From NCBI GenBank assembly GCA_017550055.1, contig JAFYMM010000073.1:1-7444 (forward strand): 7,444 bases of DNA, read 5' to 3'. The DNA comes from Paludibacteraceae bacterium. Its GTDB lineage: Bacteria; Bacteroidota; Bacteroidia; Bacteroidales; Paludibacteraceae. Position numbers and translations under genes: made by a program. Numbering within the stretch: the first letter of the stretch is position 1; each line of letters begins with the position of its first letter. Shown in pieces: positions 6,901 to 7,444 of this stretch. The notes below the pieces were generated by a model. It was not told where the DNA came from and ran no database searches. It saw only the letters and a list, made by a program, of their open reading frames with translations.

Positions 6901-7093
6901 CCTCCATATAAGTATAATACCCCTTCTCTTCCGTAAACGAAGTGGTATATACCCAATCCAAACCATTTGGCCCATTCAAAAAACCATACCCTGCAACTGG
7001 TCCAATAGTAGTAGTTTGCAACGCAGCAGAAACAGAACCCGCCATAACAAACATTGCTACAATAGCAACAAAAAAACCTAAAACTCGTTTCAT
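3977..7093 (-). CDS. Large T9SS-secreted GLUG-repeat surface protein
   Basis: This encodes 1038 residues. Residues 1-23 are a signal peptide (Met-Lys-Arg, hydrophobic core, likely cleavage at Val-Ser-Ala). Residues ~25-555 are unrecognised: aromatic-rich, beta-looking sequence that may form propeller-like or Ig-like units. Residues ~562-835 carry GLUG motifs (GGLVG 700-704 and 731-735, GGIVS 759-763, GGIVG 787-791, GGIIG 819-823), each followed by a Cys or Asn strand as in bacterial adhesins and the region preceding IgA-protease domains. This region probably folds as a beta-helix. Residues ~864-962 resemble the linker often seen after GLUG repeats. Residues ~970-1038 fit a type A T9SS C-terminal sorting domain (FSMAGQLI, then LPVGVYVVRA and a final basic strand), so it should cross the outer membrane by the type IX system. 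No catalytic domain is recognised; a role in adhesion is inferred. Its promoter copies that of the metal locus. Confidence 0.88.
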   Translation of the reverse strand: MKRVLGFFVAIVAMFVMAGSVSAALQTTTIGPVAGYGFLNGPNGLDWVYTTSFTEEKGYYTYMEVKVYDEENNLVSTIADSLHVDGAIGVRMVNMQPYLTKKFFNQDNNYEVMVFVYANTADYKGKYLHYIYSLTEGKAQRLYEIDGTFHMAENMSVNSYSEVYTMIFQREERGDDNSLLYHYDVYNKASYFSNYVAEKKHTFTVDYKYVSSSGEEPSPILMVNNNGKANYVLAQYEKPYFTIPEDVNQDLIVNEGNSLVIKYYDDKFELAYETKIPVELTSKYLYSFLHLGSLNISGDILLNYGGGDAPAYIITVKDYQTSSDSYITSYRLYDAEGNKLKDIVENVVSSSVMGNVVGQPKQWMFACEEGESGVFKFVDFPACDVVAELPVTTKEGMVLSSSIDRYGKGTSYQYAVALLQGELTKDGSTLHRIAWFNNDGSFDRYDVLNLGKGVENAMFNIATEALNPHLFNTDDAREYMVLLTKSRDGSDVKDKVLAICSTKGDVLFETGSDVSKGGDLGSICLLNTRTAPVLMCPYSDGRTITLQYVELPLNAVAMKGEGTAENPYEIASAYDFTLIENNLDAYYKVVNDIDFMNVVFTGVKGEFTGRLDGGNFEIKNIVLDGSGMFVSLRDSAVVENMVLRNVVLSVSKFTDVAGIVANDVMGNFTEAGTGYGCRISNVHVVCPYVVGADGFEGVLGGLVGDVSLYSTIEGCSMSYANIYAPTASSVGGLVGHAATSTSISVCAFDGDIEAGTEVGGIVSNSSADDKIVNCHVTSDIFAKEIIGGIVGTSDRSKVTNCYVEGVLELAENAEIANVGGIIGVMGSTLSDSVYALVANNIVALEDIKLPSNAVELYAHRIVGYSNGDSFEYDWDNLNSSKPKDEWPKIYNEAEKCLKDNYVVSDLAVIDEAIEMNDTTTEGATMERSLMTIEWLTEQGFVFGENISSPWVVEEGNDIRLWFEVFEEVVPDNVENVLENSEIVVWFEGDELVAEGEMYLFSMAGQLIMRGENRMNVSNLPVGVYVVRAAEGVVKVSIR

Positions 7094-7128
7094 AATATAT
7101 TATTTTTCAAATTTACAACACTATATCG

Positions 7129-7159
7129 CAAAGTTACAAAAAACATTTTAATTACACAA
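7129..7159 (-). promoter_or_regulatory. Bacteroidota-type promoter for the T9SS gene
   Basis: On the minus strand, TTG (7159-7157) and TAACTTTG (7136-7129) are separated by 20 bp, identical in elements and spacing to the promoter at 155-185. The ATG at 7093 follows 35 bp after the -7 element, giving a short A-rich leader without a Shine-Dalgarno site. A second possible -7 element, TAAATTTG (7115-7108), with TTG at 7139-7137 and a 21-bp spacer, overlaps it and could give a shorter leader. Confidence 0.78.
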
Positions 7160-7234
7160 CACCTTATAAAATAATAAAATAAATCATCCTCTTTCCCTAT
7201 TAGCTAAACGAACAAAAAACATATTACACAGTAT

Positions 7235-7262
7235 TCTCAACTCCTAACTTTCAACTCTCAAC
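7235..7262 (-). repeat. Tandem heptamer array, four degenerate units
   Basis: On the minus strand the units read GTTGAGA, GTTGAAA, GTTAGGA, GTTGAGA. This is the counterpart of the five perfect units at 44-78, with one unit fewer and four substitutions. Confidence 0.88.
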
Positions 7263-7289
7263 TCCCTACCCTCTCCTTACCTACAACAT

Positions 7290-7383
7290 AGGATAAACAT
7301 ACTATAAATATATCATAAATATACTATAAATATACCATAAATATAGGATAAATATACTATAAATATATGATAAATATACTATA
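7290..7383 (+). repeat. 11-bp tandem array, consensus ANNATAAATAT, eight and a half units
   Basis: Eight adjacent 11-bp units fit ANNATAAATAT, with variable bases at positions 2-3 (GG, CT, TC, CT, CC, GG, CT, TG) and one substitution in the first unit. A partial ninth unit ends at 7383. The conserved part is pure A+T, and the period is close to one DNA turn. The window's left edge starts inside the same type of array in the opposite orientation. Possible roles include a curved or easily melted upstream element, repeated regulator sites, or the end of a dispersed repeat. Confidence 0.92.
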
Positions 7384-7444
7384 GTAATACCTGCAAAATT
7401 ACTCGCCTACACCCAAACCACCCCTAATCACAAAAAAAATAGAG

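Larger units (their letters stand above)
7129..7305 (-). repeat. Right arm of the ~180-bp inverted repeat
   Basis: Read on the minus strand this matches 1-185 (102 of 107 aligned positions nearest the gene, 34 of the outer 43). It keeps the same order: 11-bp unit, heptamer array, TTAGCTAATAGG core, promoter. It is 8 bp shorter than the left arm, through one fewer heptamer and a one-base gap. Confidence 0.9.
7094..7444. other. 351-bp noncoding region with promoter and repeat arrays
   Basis: No gene is seen. From left to right it holds a ~35-base A+T-rich leader, a minus-strand promoter, the rest of the right inverted-repeat arm with its heptamer array, and the 11-bp tandem array. The last ~55 bp (7389-7444) contain no recognisable feature. 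Confidence 0.8.

Noticed and set aside
6347..7081. A 244-codon plus-strand open frame opposite the 5' part of the T9SS gene
   Set aside because: Its translation is low-complexity and rich in Ile, His and Arg, with no domain or plausible start context. It lies wholly antisense to a gene with a clear signal peptide and promoter.
7290..7383. CRISPR-like array
   Set aside because: Units of 11 bp follow each other without spacers and there are no cas genes, so this is a simple tandem repeat.
7394..7401. A minus-strand TAATTTTG -7-like element near the right edge
   Set aside because: No TTG lies 19-21 bp upstream, and any transcript would run through the tandem array toward a promoter that is already well placed.

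Overview
The window looks like a piece of a Bacteroidota chromosome, probably Bacteroidales. Three things point there: two promoters of the Bacteroidota type (TTG, 20 bp, TAnnTTTG), a TonB-dependent receptor with an N-terminal carboxypeptidase-like domain, and a secreted protein ending in a type IX secretion (T9SS) sorting domain. The DNA is AT-rich and the leaders are A-rich without clear Shine-Dalgarno sites, as expected for that phylum. Species cannot be named from the sequence alone.

Layout. A rightward group fills 190-3826: a small exported Cys/His-rich protein (190-648), a TonB-dependent outer-membrane receptor (950-3340) and a small exported heavy-metal-associated (HMA) domain protein with a His-rich tail (3479-3826). 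Together they look like a metal acquisition or handling locus, most likely copper, although the metal is inferred. One leftward gene fills 3977-7093. It encodes a 1038-residue secreted or surface protein with an unrecognised N-terminal half, a GLUG-repeat region and a T9SS sorting domain. A strong hairpin at 3921-3956, with a perfect 16-bp stem, lies between the converging units and should terminate transcription from both sides.

The most unusual structure is outside the genes. Bases 1-185 and 7129-7305 are diverged copies of one sequence in opposite orientation. Identity is about 95% over the gene-proximal 107 bp and about 79% over the outer 43 bp. Each copy carries, from outside to inside, part of an 11-bp tandem array, a heptamer (7-bp) tandem array and a complete Bacteroidota promoter, and the similarity stops at the last base of the -7 element. 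The metal locus and the T9SS protein therefore seem to be driven inward by two copies of the same promoter module. This suggests co-regulation or a dispersed, possibly mobile, promoter-bearing repeat.

A second theme is period-7 DNA. Five separate heptamer arrays with different unit sequences occur: one in each inverted arm, two inside the first gene, and one across the stop codon of the receptor gene. The ATGCAAA array in the first gene is placed so that gain or loss of one unit would truncate the protein. No transposase, integrase, CRISPR array, tRNA or rRNA is visible.
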